The notes under the pieces are model-generated. The model was given only the letters and a program-made list of their open reading frames with translations, was not told the origin of the DNA and did no database searches. From positions 62,001 to 126,000 of the forward strand of contig NZ_BKCG01000009.1 of the NCBI RefSeq assembly GCF_008974325.1: 64,000 bases of DNA, written 5' to 3'. Positions 26,704-34,748 of the stretch are shown here, piece by piece. The first letter of the stretch is position 1, and each line of letters begins with the position of its first letter. Position numbers and translations under genes: made by a program. The DNA is from Patiriisocius marinus. Its GTDB lineage: Bacteria > Bacteroidota > Bacteroidia > Flavobacteriales > Flavobacteriaceae.

Positions 26704-27498
26704 CTACAAATCGAGTAAATCTAGAGGGATTTTACAAATAGGTATTGGGTTCATCTTGTGTTGGTTCGCCCTGTTTAGCCTTGTGAAGATGTCGTAAACT
26801 TCTTTTTCTCTACCTACAAAATCACCAGATACTTTTCCTACATCTTTCATTTTCATAGCCCATTCGAGTTCGTCGTAACTTGCGCCTATTTGATCTTCGT
26901 CAGTTCTGCTGTCACCAAAAAGCCCATCAGTAGGGGCTGCATTGATAATTGAGTTTGGGACATTAGTGTGTCTACCAATAGCGTAGACTTCACTTTTAAC
27001 TAAATCTGCAATTGGACTTAAGTCTACACCACCATCACCATATTTTGTGTAAAAACCTACTCCGAAATCTTCTACTTTGTTTCCTGTACCTGCAACTAAA
27101 TAGCGATGTAATCCGGCAAAATAGTATAAAGTTGTCATACGTAGTCTTGCTCTAGTGTTAGCAAGTGAAAGGTCTAAAAACTCATCTTCCGCTGTAAATG
27201 GCACTTGGTTTTTAAAGCTTTCAAATACTGGAGTTAATTCAATTTCTACATTACTTACATTGGCATAACGTTTCTTTAGTTGTTCAATATGTTCACGACC
27301 TCTACTTACTTGATTAGGTGCTTGGTGTATTGGCATTTCAACACAAAGAGTTCTGAGTCCTGTCATAGCGCATAAGGTTGAGGTTACTGCGCTATCAATA
27401 CCGCCGCTAATACCAAGAACAAAACCATCCATTTTAGCGTTCGTTGCATATTCTTTTAGCCAATTCACAATGTGGTCTGTTACTTGAGGGACTTTCAT
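26704..27498 (-). CDS. nadE: NH3-dependent NAD+ synthetase
   Basis: NadE amidates nicotinic acid adenine dinucleotide to NAD+ using ATP and ammonia. The PP-loop SGGIDSAV (residues 31-38) is intact, with later ATP/NaAD-site segments GTGNKVEDFGVGFYTKYGDG, in parts, and LSPIADLVKSEVYAIG. At 264 residues it lacks a glutaminase domain, so it depends on ammonia. The gene is divergent from gldB; nadE next to gldB and gldC is an arrangement I recall from other flavobacteria. Confidence 0.93.
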   Translation of the reverse strand: MKVPQVTDHIVNWLKEYATNAKMDGFVLGISGGIDSAVTSTLCAMTGLRTLCVEMPIHQAPNQVSRGREHIEQLKKRYANVSNVEIELTPVFESFKNQVPFTAEDEFLDLSLANTRARLRMTTLYYFAGLHRYLVAGTGNKVEDFGVGFYTKYGDGGVDLSPIADLVKSEVYAIGRHTNVPNSIINAAPTDGLFGDSRTDEDQIGASYDELEWAMKMKDVGKVSGDFVGREKEVYDIFTRLNRANQHKMNPIPICKIPLDLLDL

Positions 27499-27547
27499 AT
27501 TAATAGTATGTATGGTTTAAACTTTTTTTTTGACGTAATGATCTTAA

Positions 27548-27575
27548 ACCCTTCAAGGGTAAAAGTGTATTTTTG
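27548..27575 (+). promoter_or_regulatory. gldB promoter box with overlapping palindrome
   Basis: TATTTTTG at 27568-27575 matches TAnnTTTG. Just upstream, 27548-27560 is a perfect 6-1-6 palindrome (ACCCTT C AAGGGT) in the promoter spacer, which would suit a repressor or activator site. The leader to gldB would be about 75 nt. Confidence 0.5.
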
Positions 27576-27654
27576 CATTAAAATTGTAAATAACGCTTTC
27601 TCCGTAAAATTAATAAAAAGGAATCGCGTTTTCGAATGAGAAACTCTTTTTTAT

Positions 27655-28614
27655 ATGCAAAAAATACTAGTACTTCTTTTTTCGTCTTTTATATTAATTA
27701 GTTGTGGTGGCGAAAGTGAGCTTGAAACTGAAATTTCTAAAATTCCAGTCGATCTTTCTGTTATTAGGTTTGAACAAGAATTCGCTTCTTCTAATGCGGC
27801 CGATTTGCCAAGGCTTAAGAGAGAGTTTCCAATGTTCTTTTCGCTTAGTACGCCAGACAGTATTTGGCTAAACAGAATGCAGGAGCCATTACAGCAAGAG
27901 GTTACCAGTGAGATTGCTAAGAAATTTCCTGATGCATCCATATTAGTGGATGGGGTAGGCCCATTGTTGCAGCATATAAAGTATTATTTTCCGCGAACTA
28001 AAACACCTACTATAGTTACACTAAATAATGATGTGGATTATGCAAATAGGGTGATTGTGGCGGACACACTTCTTTTACTTTCATTAGACAATTTTTTAGG
28101 CGAAGATCATTTCTTCTATACGGATATGACTAAATTTATTGCCGCAAATTTGCGTCCAGAGCAATTGTTGCCTAGCATCGCTTCAAAATACGCAGATAAG
28201 TATGTTGCTCCACCTACGCAAAATGCTTTTTTAGAACAGCTTGTTTATCATGGAAAGAAACTTTATTTACAAGATTTATGGCTTCCAAATGTGGATGATG
28301 CTGATAAAATAGGCTACTCTCAGGAGCAATTAGATTGGGCGTATGCTAACGAAGAACAAATATGGCGCTACTTTATTGAAAAGGAATTGCTTTTTAGTAC
28401 AGACCCAAAGTTGGTTCCTCGATTTATAGCTCCTGCACCATTTTCAAAATTTTATTTAGAATTAGACAACAAATCTCCAGGTATGGTGGGTCGTTTCGTT
28501 GGTTGGCAGATAGTGCGTAGCTTTATGGAGAAAAACGATATAACACCACAACAATTAATGGTATATGATGCAAAAGCATTATATAATTTATCAAAATACA
28601 AACCCAAAAAATAG
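27655..28614 (+). CDS. gldB: Gliding motility lipoprotein GldB
   Basis: GldB is a lipoprotein needed for flavobacterial gliding. The signal ends in a lipobox (LISC, lipid-anchored Cys 17), followed by sequence I recognise from GldB: VIRFEQEF near the start, LKREFPMFF, ADKYVAPPTQ, DEEQIWRYFIE-like NEEQIWRYFIE and the C-terminal PGMVGRFVGWQIVRSFM. Length 319 matches the family. The gene is followed after 3 bases by gldC. GldB may relate to DUF2268-type metalloprotease folds, but I see no HExxH here. Confidence 0.92.
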   Translation: MQKILVLLFSSFILISCGGESELETEISKIPVDLSVIRFEQEFASSNAADLPRLKREFPMFFSLSTPDSIWLNRMQEPLQQEVTSEIAKKFPDASILVDGVGPLLQHIKYYFPRTKTPTIVTLNNDVDYANRVIVADTLLLLSLDNFLGEDHFFYTDMTKFIAANLRPEQLLPSIASKYADKYVAPPTQNAFLEQLVYHGKKLYLQDLWLPNVDDADKIGYSQEQLDWAYANEEQIWRYFIEKELLFSTDPKLVPRFIAPAPFSKFYLELDNKSPGMVGRFVGWQIVRSFMEKNDITPQQLMVYDAKALYNLSKYKPKK

Positions 28615-28617
28615 CTC

Positions 28618-28956
28618 ATGGCTCAAAATAAATCACAAATAGCAATAGATGTAACTTTAGATGATAATAAAGTTCCGGAAAAATTAAATTGGACAGCTAA
28701 AGATGGCGGTATTAATAATGCAGCGACAAAGGCAATGATGCTTTCTGTTTGGGATCATACAGCAAAGGAATCATTGCGAATTGATCTTTGGACAAAAGAT
28801 ATGCCGCTTGATGAAATGAAAATATTTTTTCATCAAACATTAAGTGCTATGGCAGATACTTTTTATCGTGCAACTAATGATGAAAAAATGACTGATACCA
28901 TGAAAGATTTTTGCGACTACTTTGCAGAAAAATTAGATCTTAAGAATAAGTCTTAA
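28618..28956 (+). CDS. gldC: Gliding motility protein GldC
   Basis: This 112-residue acidic protein matches GldC: IAIDVTLDDNKVPEKLNWTA, in parts, then AKAMMLSVWD-like TKAMMLSVWDHTAKESLRID, in parts, and DMPLDEMKIFFHQTL. No signal peptide, so it is cytosolic or peripheral. GldC is needed for efficient gliding, and its molecular role is not settled. It sits 3 bases after gldB and directly before an uncharacterised small gene, all on the same strand. Confidence 0.93.
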   Translation: MAQNKSQIAIDVTLDDNKVPEKLNWTAKDGGINNAATKAMMLSVWDHTAKESLRIDLWTKDMPLDEMKIFFHQTLSAMADTFYRATNDEKMTDTMKDFCDYFAEKLDLKNKS

Positions 28957-28962
28957 TTGTTA

Positions 28963-29346
28963 ATGTCTAAAAAGCTCATCTTTGTTTACAATGCAAATTC
29001 TGGCGCTGTAAATTCGCTTATAGGTACGGCTCATAAAATAATAAGCCCGCAAACTTATGAGTGTAATTTATGTGCGCTTACTTTCGGAAATTTTACTGAA
29101 AACCTAATTTGGAAAGAATTTAGAAATTCTAGCAATGTGGAAATGGAGTTTCTTCACAAAGATGAGTTTTTAAAACAATATCGTTCTAAATGGTTGCCTA
29201 AATATGAATTTCCAATAGTTCTAATTGCTACGGATAATGAGTTGGGTGTGTTTATGCTTCCTAAATTTTTAAAAGTATTTGATACTACAGAAAATTTAAT
29301 AGAGGCAATAGAAGTTAAACTGAAATTATTAAGTCAGTTAGGATAA
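28963..29346 (+). CDS. Conserved-looking 127-aa protein of unknown function downstream of gldC
   Basis: The frame reaches back to a TTG at 28957, but the ATG at 28963 (MSKKLIFVYNANSG) is preferred. The protein looks like a small alpha/beta fold: an N-terminal strand ending in NANSGAVNSLIGTAHKI, a CNLCALTFG segment with a CxxC pair, an acidic middle and ELGVFMLPKFLKVFDTTENL, in parts. No signal peptide or membrane helix. I do not recognise a named family. It follows gldC by 6 bases and its 3' end overlaps the convergent engB gene by 9 bases. Confidence 0.75.
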   Translation: MSKKLIFVYNANSGAVNSLIGTAHKIISPQTYECNLCALTFGNFTENLIWKEFRNSSNVEMEFLHKDEFLKQYRSKWLPKYEFPIVLIATDNELGVFMLPKFLKVFDTTENLIEAIEVKLKLLSQLG

Positions 29347-29943
29347 ATTCATTTCGTTATTAAGGCTGTCGATATATTCAAGCAGCTCCTCGCGTCCTAT
29401 ATAATTAGATGCTGACGTTGTAAAATATGGAGGCATTTCTTCCCAAGTTTCTAACATTTTCTGCTTATATGCAGCGATATTTCTTAAAAGAGCATTTGGT
29501 TTTAGTTTGTCACCCTTTGTAAATACAATTTGAAACGGAATTTCTTGTTCACCTAAATAGGCCATAAATTCCATATCTATAGGTTGTGGTTCATGGCGAC
29601 AATCTACTAATACAAATGCAAGAACTAATTGTTCGCGAGTTTCAAAATAATCTGTGATAAACTTCTGAAAAGTCTTCTTAGCTTTTTTAGAAACTCTTGC
29701 ATATCCATATCCTGGTAAATCTACTAAATGCCAGTTTCCATTAATGATAAAGTGATTTATCAACTGAGTTTTTCCTGGTCTACCTGATGTTTTAGCAAGA
29801 TTTTTACGATCCATCAACATGTTAATAAGTGAGGATTTACCAACATTACTACGACCAATAAAGGCATACTCTGGCAAGCGATCTTTGGGGCATTTTGAAA
29901 CCTCACTATTGCTCATTAAAAATTCTGCCGATTTGATTTTCAC
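29338..29943 (-). CDS. engB: Ribosome biogenesis GTPase YsxC/EngB
   Basis: This is a 201-residue TrmE-Era-EngA-like GTPase involved in large-subunit maturation and essential in many bacteria. Motifs: G1 GRSNVGKSS, G2 area TSGRPGKTQ, G3 DLPGYGYA, G4 TKGDK (the usual TKAD has Gly here). The N-terminus (MKIKSAEFLMSNSEVSKCP) is the expected one. It is separated by about 60 bases from the minus-strand hydrolase gene upstream of it and may be co-transcribed. Confidence 0.94.
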   Translation of the reverse strand: MKIKSAEFLMSNSEVSKCPKDRLPEYAFIGRSNVGKSSLINMLMDRKNLAKTSGRPGKTQLINHFIINGNWHLVDLPGYGYARVSKKAKKTFQKFITDYFETREQLVLAFVLVDCRHEPQPIDMEFMAYLGEQEIPFQIVFTKGDKLKPNALLRNIAAYKQKMLETWEEMPPYFTTSASNYIGREELLEYIDSLNNEMNLS

Positions 29944-30005
29944 AATACTAAAAATAAAGGATTATGGCTTTCGCCGAAATATTATATTAAAAAGAAAAGT
30001 TCTTT

Positions 30006-30773
30006 CTAGTTAAACTTGCGTTCTTGTAGCCAAGCGTAAAGAATGTCATTAAATTGATCTGGGTGTTCCATCATAGCGGCATGACCGCATTTGTCAATCC
30101 AAAATAAATCACTATCTGGTAGTTTTTCTTGAAATTCGTCTGCTACTTCAGGTGGTGTTACATTATCATTACGGCCCCAAATAATACACGTAGGCGTGTT
30201 CATTAGTGGAAGATCTTTACCCATATTATGTCTAATAGCGCTCTTAGCAATGGCAAGTGTGCGTATAAGTTTGTTGCGGTCATTTACAGTTTCGTACACC
30301 TCGTCAACAATTTCTTTGGTCGCAATTTTTGGGTCATAAAAAACATTTTCTGCTTTTTTCTGAATATAATCACGATCTCCACGTTTTGGATAGCTTTCGC
30401 CCATCGCGCTTTCGTATAGTCCTGAGCTACCTGTGATTACAAGTGCTTTTACATACTCTGGATATAATTTTGTGCAAAGTAAACCTATGTGCCCTCCCAG
30501 AGAATTTCCAAGCAAAATAACATCTTTCAATTGTTTGTGATCTAAAAATGCTTTCACATATTTAGCAAACGTTTTGACATTAGTTTTGAGTATAGGCATC
30601 TCATAGATAGGAAGTTCTGGTATAATAACCTTATATCCTTTTGGAGGGAAAAAGTTTCCCACGCCATCAAAGTTGCTTAGGCCACCCATTAAGCCGTGTA
30701 ATATTACGATGGGCGTACCTTCACCAAGCTCGATGTAGCTAAATTTACCTTCTTGCTTAAGTTGATTTGTCAT
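30006..30773 (-). CDS. Alpha/beta hydrolase
   Basis: The frame extends upstream to 30806, but the ATG at 30773 (MTNQLKQEGKFSYIELGEG) fits better. Hallmarks: the oxyanion region VILHGLMGG, the nucleophile elbow GNSLGG, an acid in WGRNDNVTPP and the catalytic His in CGHAAMMEHP. About 255 residues, no signal peptide, so cytosolic. The substrate is unknown; the small lid and GNSLGG elbow resemble esterase/C-C hydrolases such as MhpC-like proteins. Confidence 0.85.
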   Translation of the reverse strand: MTNQLKQEGKFSYIELGEGTPIVILHGLMGGLSNFDGVGNFFPPKGYKVIIPELPIYEMPILKTNVKTFAKYVKAFLDHKQLKDVILLGNSLGGHIGLLCTKLYPEYVKALVITGSSGLYESAMGESYPKRGDRDYIQKKAENVFYDPKIATKEIVDEVYETVNDRNKLIRTLAIAKSAIRHNMGKDLPLMNTPTCIIWGRNDNVTPPEVADEFQEKLPDSDLFWIDKCGHAAMMEHPDQFNDILYAWLQERKFN

Positions 30774-30945
30774 TGAATAGGTTAGGTTACAATAGCAAAA
30801 ATACACTTTTTTTATTCAACAAATAGCAATCTTTTATCGAGCATTTCAATGGCTTAAATCTTTAAAATTTCAGAAGCAAAATAACTGTAGTTCTATAATG
30901 CAACTTGCATAAAACCATAAACTTAACTCCTGTTAGGTGTTGTGA

Positions 30946-30991
30946 GTGGTAAAACTTATTAACAATGTGGTAAATAGTGGTAAAAAGTGGT
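30946..30991 (+). promoter_or_regulatory. MraZ-box array: four GTGGT repeats in 10-bp phase
   Basis: GTGGTAAA-type repeats start at 30946, 30967, 30977 and 30987, spaced 21, 10 and 10 bases. MraZ is known to bind short G-rich repeats in 10-bp phase upstream of its own operon; here the motif reads GTGGT-N5. The repeats cover the -33 region of the mraZ promoter. Confidence 0.75.
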
Positions 30992-31001
30992 AAATACTTT
31001 T

Positions 31002-31009
31002 TATATTTG
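31002..31009 (+). promoter_or_regulatory. TAnnTTTG promoter box of the dcw cluster
   Basis: TATATTTG follows the last GTGGT repeat by about 10 bases. The -33 element is replaced by the repeat array, as expected for a promoter controlled by MraZ. Predicted leader about 25 nt to the GTG at 31040. Confidence 0.65.
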
Positions 31010-31039
31010 GACTTTCACAATCCAAATTCTAAGTATTTA

Positions 31040-31507
31040 GTGCTCAATTTAATAGGGACATACGAGTGTAAAGCAGATGCAAAAGGAAGGCTGATGATGC
31101 CGTCTCCTTTGAAAAAGCAACTGGCTCCAGCTATGGCTAACGGTTTCGTGATTAAGCGAGCGGTTTTTCAGCCCTGCTTGGAATTGTACCCTATGGAGCA
31201 ATGGAATATGTTGATGGAAAAGATGGGGAAACTCAATCGTTTTAGTCGTAAAAACAATGATTTTATACGTCGCTTTACGGCTGGTGTTAAAACAGTGGAG
31301 TTAGATGCGACTGGAAGGTTGTTAATTCCTAAAGATTTGCAGGCTTTTGCAGGAATCACAAAAGAAGTTGTGGTTTCATCTGCAATTGATATTGTGGAAA
31401 TCTGGGATAAATCTAAATATGAAGAAGCGATAGAAGACGCAGCAGGCGATTTTGCTGATTTAGCTGAGGAAGTAATGGGAGATACAGATAGCGATGGAAT
31501 ATCATAA
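31040..31507 (+). CDS. mraZ: Transcriptional regulator MraZ, first gene of the dcw cluster
   Basis: MraZ is an AbrB-like double swapped-hairpin DNA-binding protein that controls the division/cell-wall cluster. Both repeats are seen: IGTYECKADAKGRLMMPSPL and VELDATGRLLIPKDLQAF. The frame is open back to 30977, but that GTG lies inside the operator array upstream of the promoter box. The GTG at 31040 gives the usual short N-terminus before the first repeat (155 residues). The last 14 bases overlap rsmH. Confidence 0.93.
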   Translation: MLNLIGTYECKADAKGRLMMPSPLKKQLAPAMANGFVIKRAVFQPCLELYPMEQWNMLMEKMGKLNRFSRKNNDFIRRFTAGVKTVELDATGRLLIPKDLQAFAGITKEVVVSSAIDIVEIWDKSKYEEAIEDAAGDFADLAEEVMGDTDSDGIS

Positions 31508-32405
31508 TCCAGTTTTATTACACCCAACGGTGGACGGGCTCGATATTAAGGAGGACGGAGTTTATGTAGATGTCACATTTGGAGGTGGTGGTCATTCTCG
31601 GGAGATTCTTAATAGGCTTGGGCCAAAAGGAAAGCTTTTCGCTTTTGATCAAGATGCTGATGCATTGGAGAATATTATTGATGACTCTAGATTTACTTTG
31701 ATTCCGGAAAATTTCAGATTCTTGAAGCGTTTTTTGAGGTTTCACGGTGTTAAAGAGGTTGATGGAATATTAGGCGATTTTGGTGTTTCATCTCATCAAT
31801 TTGATGTTGCTGAGCGTGGTTTTTCAACAAGGTTTGAAGCAGATCTTGATATGAGGATGAATCAGAATAGTGCTTTTTCTGCATACGATGTGGTTAATAA
31901 TTATGAAGAAGGCCAGTTGAGAAATGTTTTGTTTCAATATGGGGAGTTAAGGGCTGCAGCGGGTATGGCACGAATTATTTGTGAATCTAGAAAAGCTACT
32001 CCTATTAAAACTAGTGAGCAATTAAAAGAAGCGTTGGGTAGATTTTTACCTAAGCACAGGGAGAATAAAATATTAGCTCAGATTTATCAAGCAATTCGTA
32101 TTGAGGTAAATCAAGAGCTTGAGGCTTTAAAGGAGTTTTTACTTCAAACAATTGAGGTGATTAAGCCAGGCGGAAGGTTGAGTTTAATCAGTTATCACAG
32201 TCTTGAAGATCGATTGGTTAAGCGATATATGCGTAATGGCATGTTTGAAGGAGAGCCAGAAAAAGATGTTTTTGGAAGGGTAGATGTTCCTCTTAAACCT
32301 GTAGGGAAATTTATCATTCCTGATGCAGCCGAAATAAAACAGAATAACAGAGCTCGTAGTGCTAAACTTCGAATAGCTGAACGTTTAGCTCCAAAGCTGA
32401 AGTAG
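31494..32405 (+). CDS. rsmH: 16S rRNA (cytosine-1402-N4)-methyltransferase
   Basis: RsmH (MraW) methylates C1402 in the ribosomal P site. The N-terminal HNPVLLHPTVDGL, SAM-binding VTFGGGGHSREIL, LGDFGVSSHQFD, then GRLSLISYHSLEDRLVK and the C-terminal RARSAKLRIAERL are standard. Length 303 is normal. It overlaps mraZ by 14 bases and is followed after 17 bases by ftsL. Confidence 0.96.
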   Translation: MEYHNPVLLHPTVDGLDIKEDGVYVDVTFGGGGHSREILNRLGPKGKLFAFDQDADALENIIDDSRFTLIPENFRFLKRFLRFHGVKEVDGILGDFGVSSHQFDVAERGFSTRFEADLDMRMNQNSAFSAYDVVNNYEEGQLRNVLFQYGELRAAAGMARIICESRKATPIKTSEQLKEALGRFLPKHRENKILAQIYQAIRIEVNQELEALKEFLLQTIEVIKPGGRLSLISYHSLEDRLVKRYMRNGMFEGEPEKDVFGRVDVPLKPVGKFIIPDAAEIKQNNRARSAKLRIAERLAPKLK

Positions 32406-32422
32406 TTTCTTTTAAGCAACAA

Positions 32423-32740
32423 ATGAAGCAAAGTATAGCTAACATATTGAAAGGGAAATTCCTTGTAAGTGATGATGCCTTTAAAAACTGGAGGTTTATC
32501 ATTTTTCTAAGTTTTCTTGCTTTGGTGATGATTGGAAGTAGTCATACAGCAGATAAAAAAGTACATAAAATAGCTCAATTGAATAATGATGTAAAGGAGT
32601 TAAAGAGTGAGTATTTGGATATACGTAAGCAAGTAACCCAAATAAAAATGGAGAGTAAAATAACACAAGCGATGGCAAAGCGAGGTTTACAACCAAGCGA
32701 AACGCCACCACAAAAAATAAGTATCATAAAAAAACAGTAG
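32423..32740 (+). CDS. ftsL: FtsL-like cell division protein
   Basis: This 105-residue bitopic protein has one membrane helix (about residues 24-42, WRFIIFLSFLALVMIGSSH) followed by a short coiled coil (IAQLNNDVKELKSEYLDIRK). Size, topology and position between rsmH and ftsI are those of FtsL, although sequence conservation in this family is low. It would act in the divisome with FtsQ and activate FtsWI. Confidence 0.85.
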   Translation: MKQSIANILKGKFLVSDDAFKNWRFIIFLSFLALVMIGSSHTADKKVHKIAQLNNDVKELKSEYLDIRKQVTQIKMESKITQAMAKRGLQPSETPPQKISIIKKQ

Positions 32741-32744
32741 TGCG

Positions 32745-34748
32745 GTGCCCATAGAACAAAAAAACATATTAAACCGCTTATATTTTGTCGCCGGAGGTAT
32801 GTTTCTCTTTGCGCTGCTTATTGCTGTAAAATTGTTAGACATTCAGTTTAATGAGGGTGATAAGTATCGTGAACTTGCCGCTAAAAACACTACTAAAAAC
32901 TTTACTATTCCAGCTAACAGAGGTAATGTGTATGCAGATGATGGTAGTCTTTTGGCAAGTTCAGTTCCTAAGTATGAAATTAGATTTGATGCGGTTACAG
33001 TAAAAGAAGAAAATTTCAAAGAAAATATAGTTCCATTATCTAAAGAGCTTTCTAAAATGTTTGGGAAGCCTGCTTCATATTACCAAAACTTATTTAGAAA
33101 AGCACGATCAAATAAAAATAGGTATTTATTAGTTGCTCGCGATTTAGGGTATTCAGATTATATACGAGTAAAGAAAATGCCGCTGTTTAGGTTAGGTCCT
33201 AATCGTGGTGGTTTTATTGCTGAACCAAGAACGGTTCGCGAACACCCGATGGGAAAAATAGCTGAAAGATTAGTAGGGAATGAGGATCGAAATACGCCTG
33301 GATATTATGCTGTAGGATTAGAAGGAGCATTTCATAAACAATTAAGTGGTAAAGAAGGACATCGATTAAAACAGAAAATTTCTAAAGGAAGATGGAAACC
33401 TGTTTATGACGAAAATGAAATTGAACCTCAAGATGGATATGATGTAATTTCTACAATCAATGTGAATATGCAAGACATAGCTCATCACGCATTGCTGAAG
33501 CAGTTGACAGATTATGAAGCAGATCACGGAAGTGTAATTGTAATGGAAGTAGCAACTGGTGATATTAAAGCTGTTGCTAATTTAGGTAAGAGTAAAAACG
33601 GAAGTTATTACGAACGATTAAACTATGCAGTTGGAGAGTCTAGTGAGCCTGGGTCCACCTTTAAAACTGTAGCGTTGACGGTTGCCTTAGAGCAAAAAGT
33701 GATTGATACTGCTACGGTAGTGAATACTGAACAGGGTAGAGTGAGAATGTATGGAAGAAATATTACTGATTCTAAACGTGGTGGTTATGGTGAGATTTCA
33801 GCAGCAAGAGCTTTAGAGGTATCATCGAATATTGGTTTTGCGCGTTTAATTGATGGTGCTTATAAAGATGATCCTAAAAAGTTTACTGATAAAGTGAAAT
33901 CGTGGGGATTAGATAAGAAAATTGGAATTTCAATAAAGGGAGAGGGAGCGCCAATTATTCCCGAAGTGGGAGATGAAATATGGAGTCGAAATGCACTCCC
34001 ATCTATGGCTTATGGATATAATGTGAGTATGACACCCTTACAAATATTGACTTTTTACAATGCTATTGCTAATAATGGTGTAATGGTGAAGCCACAATTT
34101 ATTAAGGAAATTAAATCGTGGAATGAGCAAATTGCTTTTTATGATACTGAAATATTAAATAAGAAAATAGCATCTCAAAATACCATTAATCAAATACAAG
34201 AGGTTCTGAAAAATATTGTGCAAAGAGGAACAGGAAGAAGTTTGTATTCTGAAAATTTTTCAATGGCAGGGAAAACAGGTACGGCAAGAACGGATTATAG
34301 TGATGCTAGTGCTTGGGCTAAAGATCCAAAATATGTTTCATCATTTGCAGGATATTTTCCGGCAGAGAATCCTAAGTATTCTTGCATAGTTGTAATCCAT
34401 AAACCAAGTACTAAAAAAGGGTATTATGGAGCCGATGTTACAGGTCCTGTGTTTAAACGTATCGCTCAAAAAATATTTACTGACAGCCCATTAAAAGCAG
34501 AAATAGCAGATATCAATGCTGTAGAGAAAATAGTAAATGCAGACTACGAGAGTTACTATACGAAAGTGCAAAAGCGTATTGATAAGGTTCCTAATGTTAA
34601 AGGTATGGCTGGAATGGATGCAGTTTCTTTATTAGAAAACTTAGGATATAGAGTAATTGTAGCTGGTAATGGAACTGTGAAAAATCAATCAATACCTGCT
34701 GGAGAATCTCCAAAAAAAGGAACTGAAATAACACTTAATTTATCGTGA
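32745..34748 (+). CDS. ftsI: Penicillin-binding protein 3-type transpeptidase with PASTA domain
   Basis: FtsI cross-links septal peptidoglycan. An N-terminal anchor helix (FVAGGMFLFALLIAVKLLDI) precedes the dimerisation domain and the transpeptidase: active-site SxxK with S304 (EPGSTFKT), SSN in EVSSNIGFAR, and KTGT with K510 (AGKTGTART). A C-terminal PASTA domain (VPNVKGMAGMDAVSLLENLG, in parts) is present, as is common in Bacteroidetes. The start is GTG at 32745, 4 bases after ftsL. 667 residues. Confidence 0.94.
   Translation: MPIEQKNILNRLYFVAGGMFLFALLIAVKLLDIQFNEGDKYRELAAKNTTKNFTIPANRGNVYADDGSLLASSVPKYEIRFDAVTVKEENFKENIVPLSKELSKMFGKPASYYQNLFRKARSNKNRYLLVARDLGYSDYIRVKKMPLFRLGPNRGGFIAEPRTVREHPMGKIAERLVGNEDRNTPGYYAVGLEGAFHKQLSGKEGHRLKQKISKGRWKPVYDENEIEPQDGYDVISTINVNMQDIAHHALLKQLTDYEADHGSVIVMEVATGDIKAVANLGKSKNGSYYERLNYAVGESSEPGSTFKTVALTVALEQKVIDTATVVNTEQGRVRMYGRNITDSKRGGYGEISAARALEVSSNIGFARLIDGAYKDDPKKFTDKVKSWGLDKKIGISIKGEGAPIIPEVGDEIWSRNALPSMAYGYNVSMTPLQILTFYNAIANNGVMVKPQFIKEIKSWNEQIAFYDTEILNKKIASQNTINQIQEVLKNIVQRGTGRSLYSENFSMAGKTGTARTDYSDASAWAKDPKYVSSFAGYFPAENPKYSCIVVIHKPSTKKGYYGADVTGPVFKRIAQKIFTDSPLKAEIADINAVEKIVNADYESYYTKVQKRIDKVPNVKGMAGMDAVSLLENLGYRVIVAGNGTVKNQSIPAGESPKKGTEITLNLS

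Noticed and set aside
30774-30806. Longer N-terminus of the alpha/beta hydrolase
   Set aside because: The added residues (MYFCYCNLTYS) are unlike the family, and the ATG at 30773 gives a normal start.
30977-31039. Upstream in-frame extension of mraZ from a GTG at 30977
   Set aside because: That GTG is part of the GTGGT operator array and lies upstream of the predicted promoter box; the added residues do not resemble MraZ.
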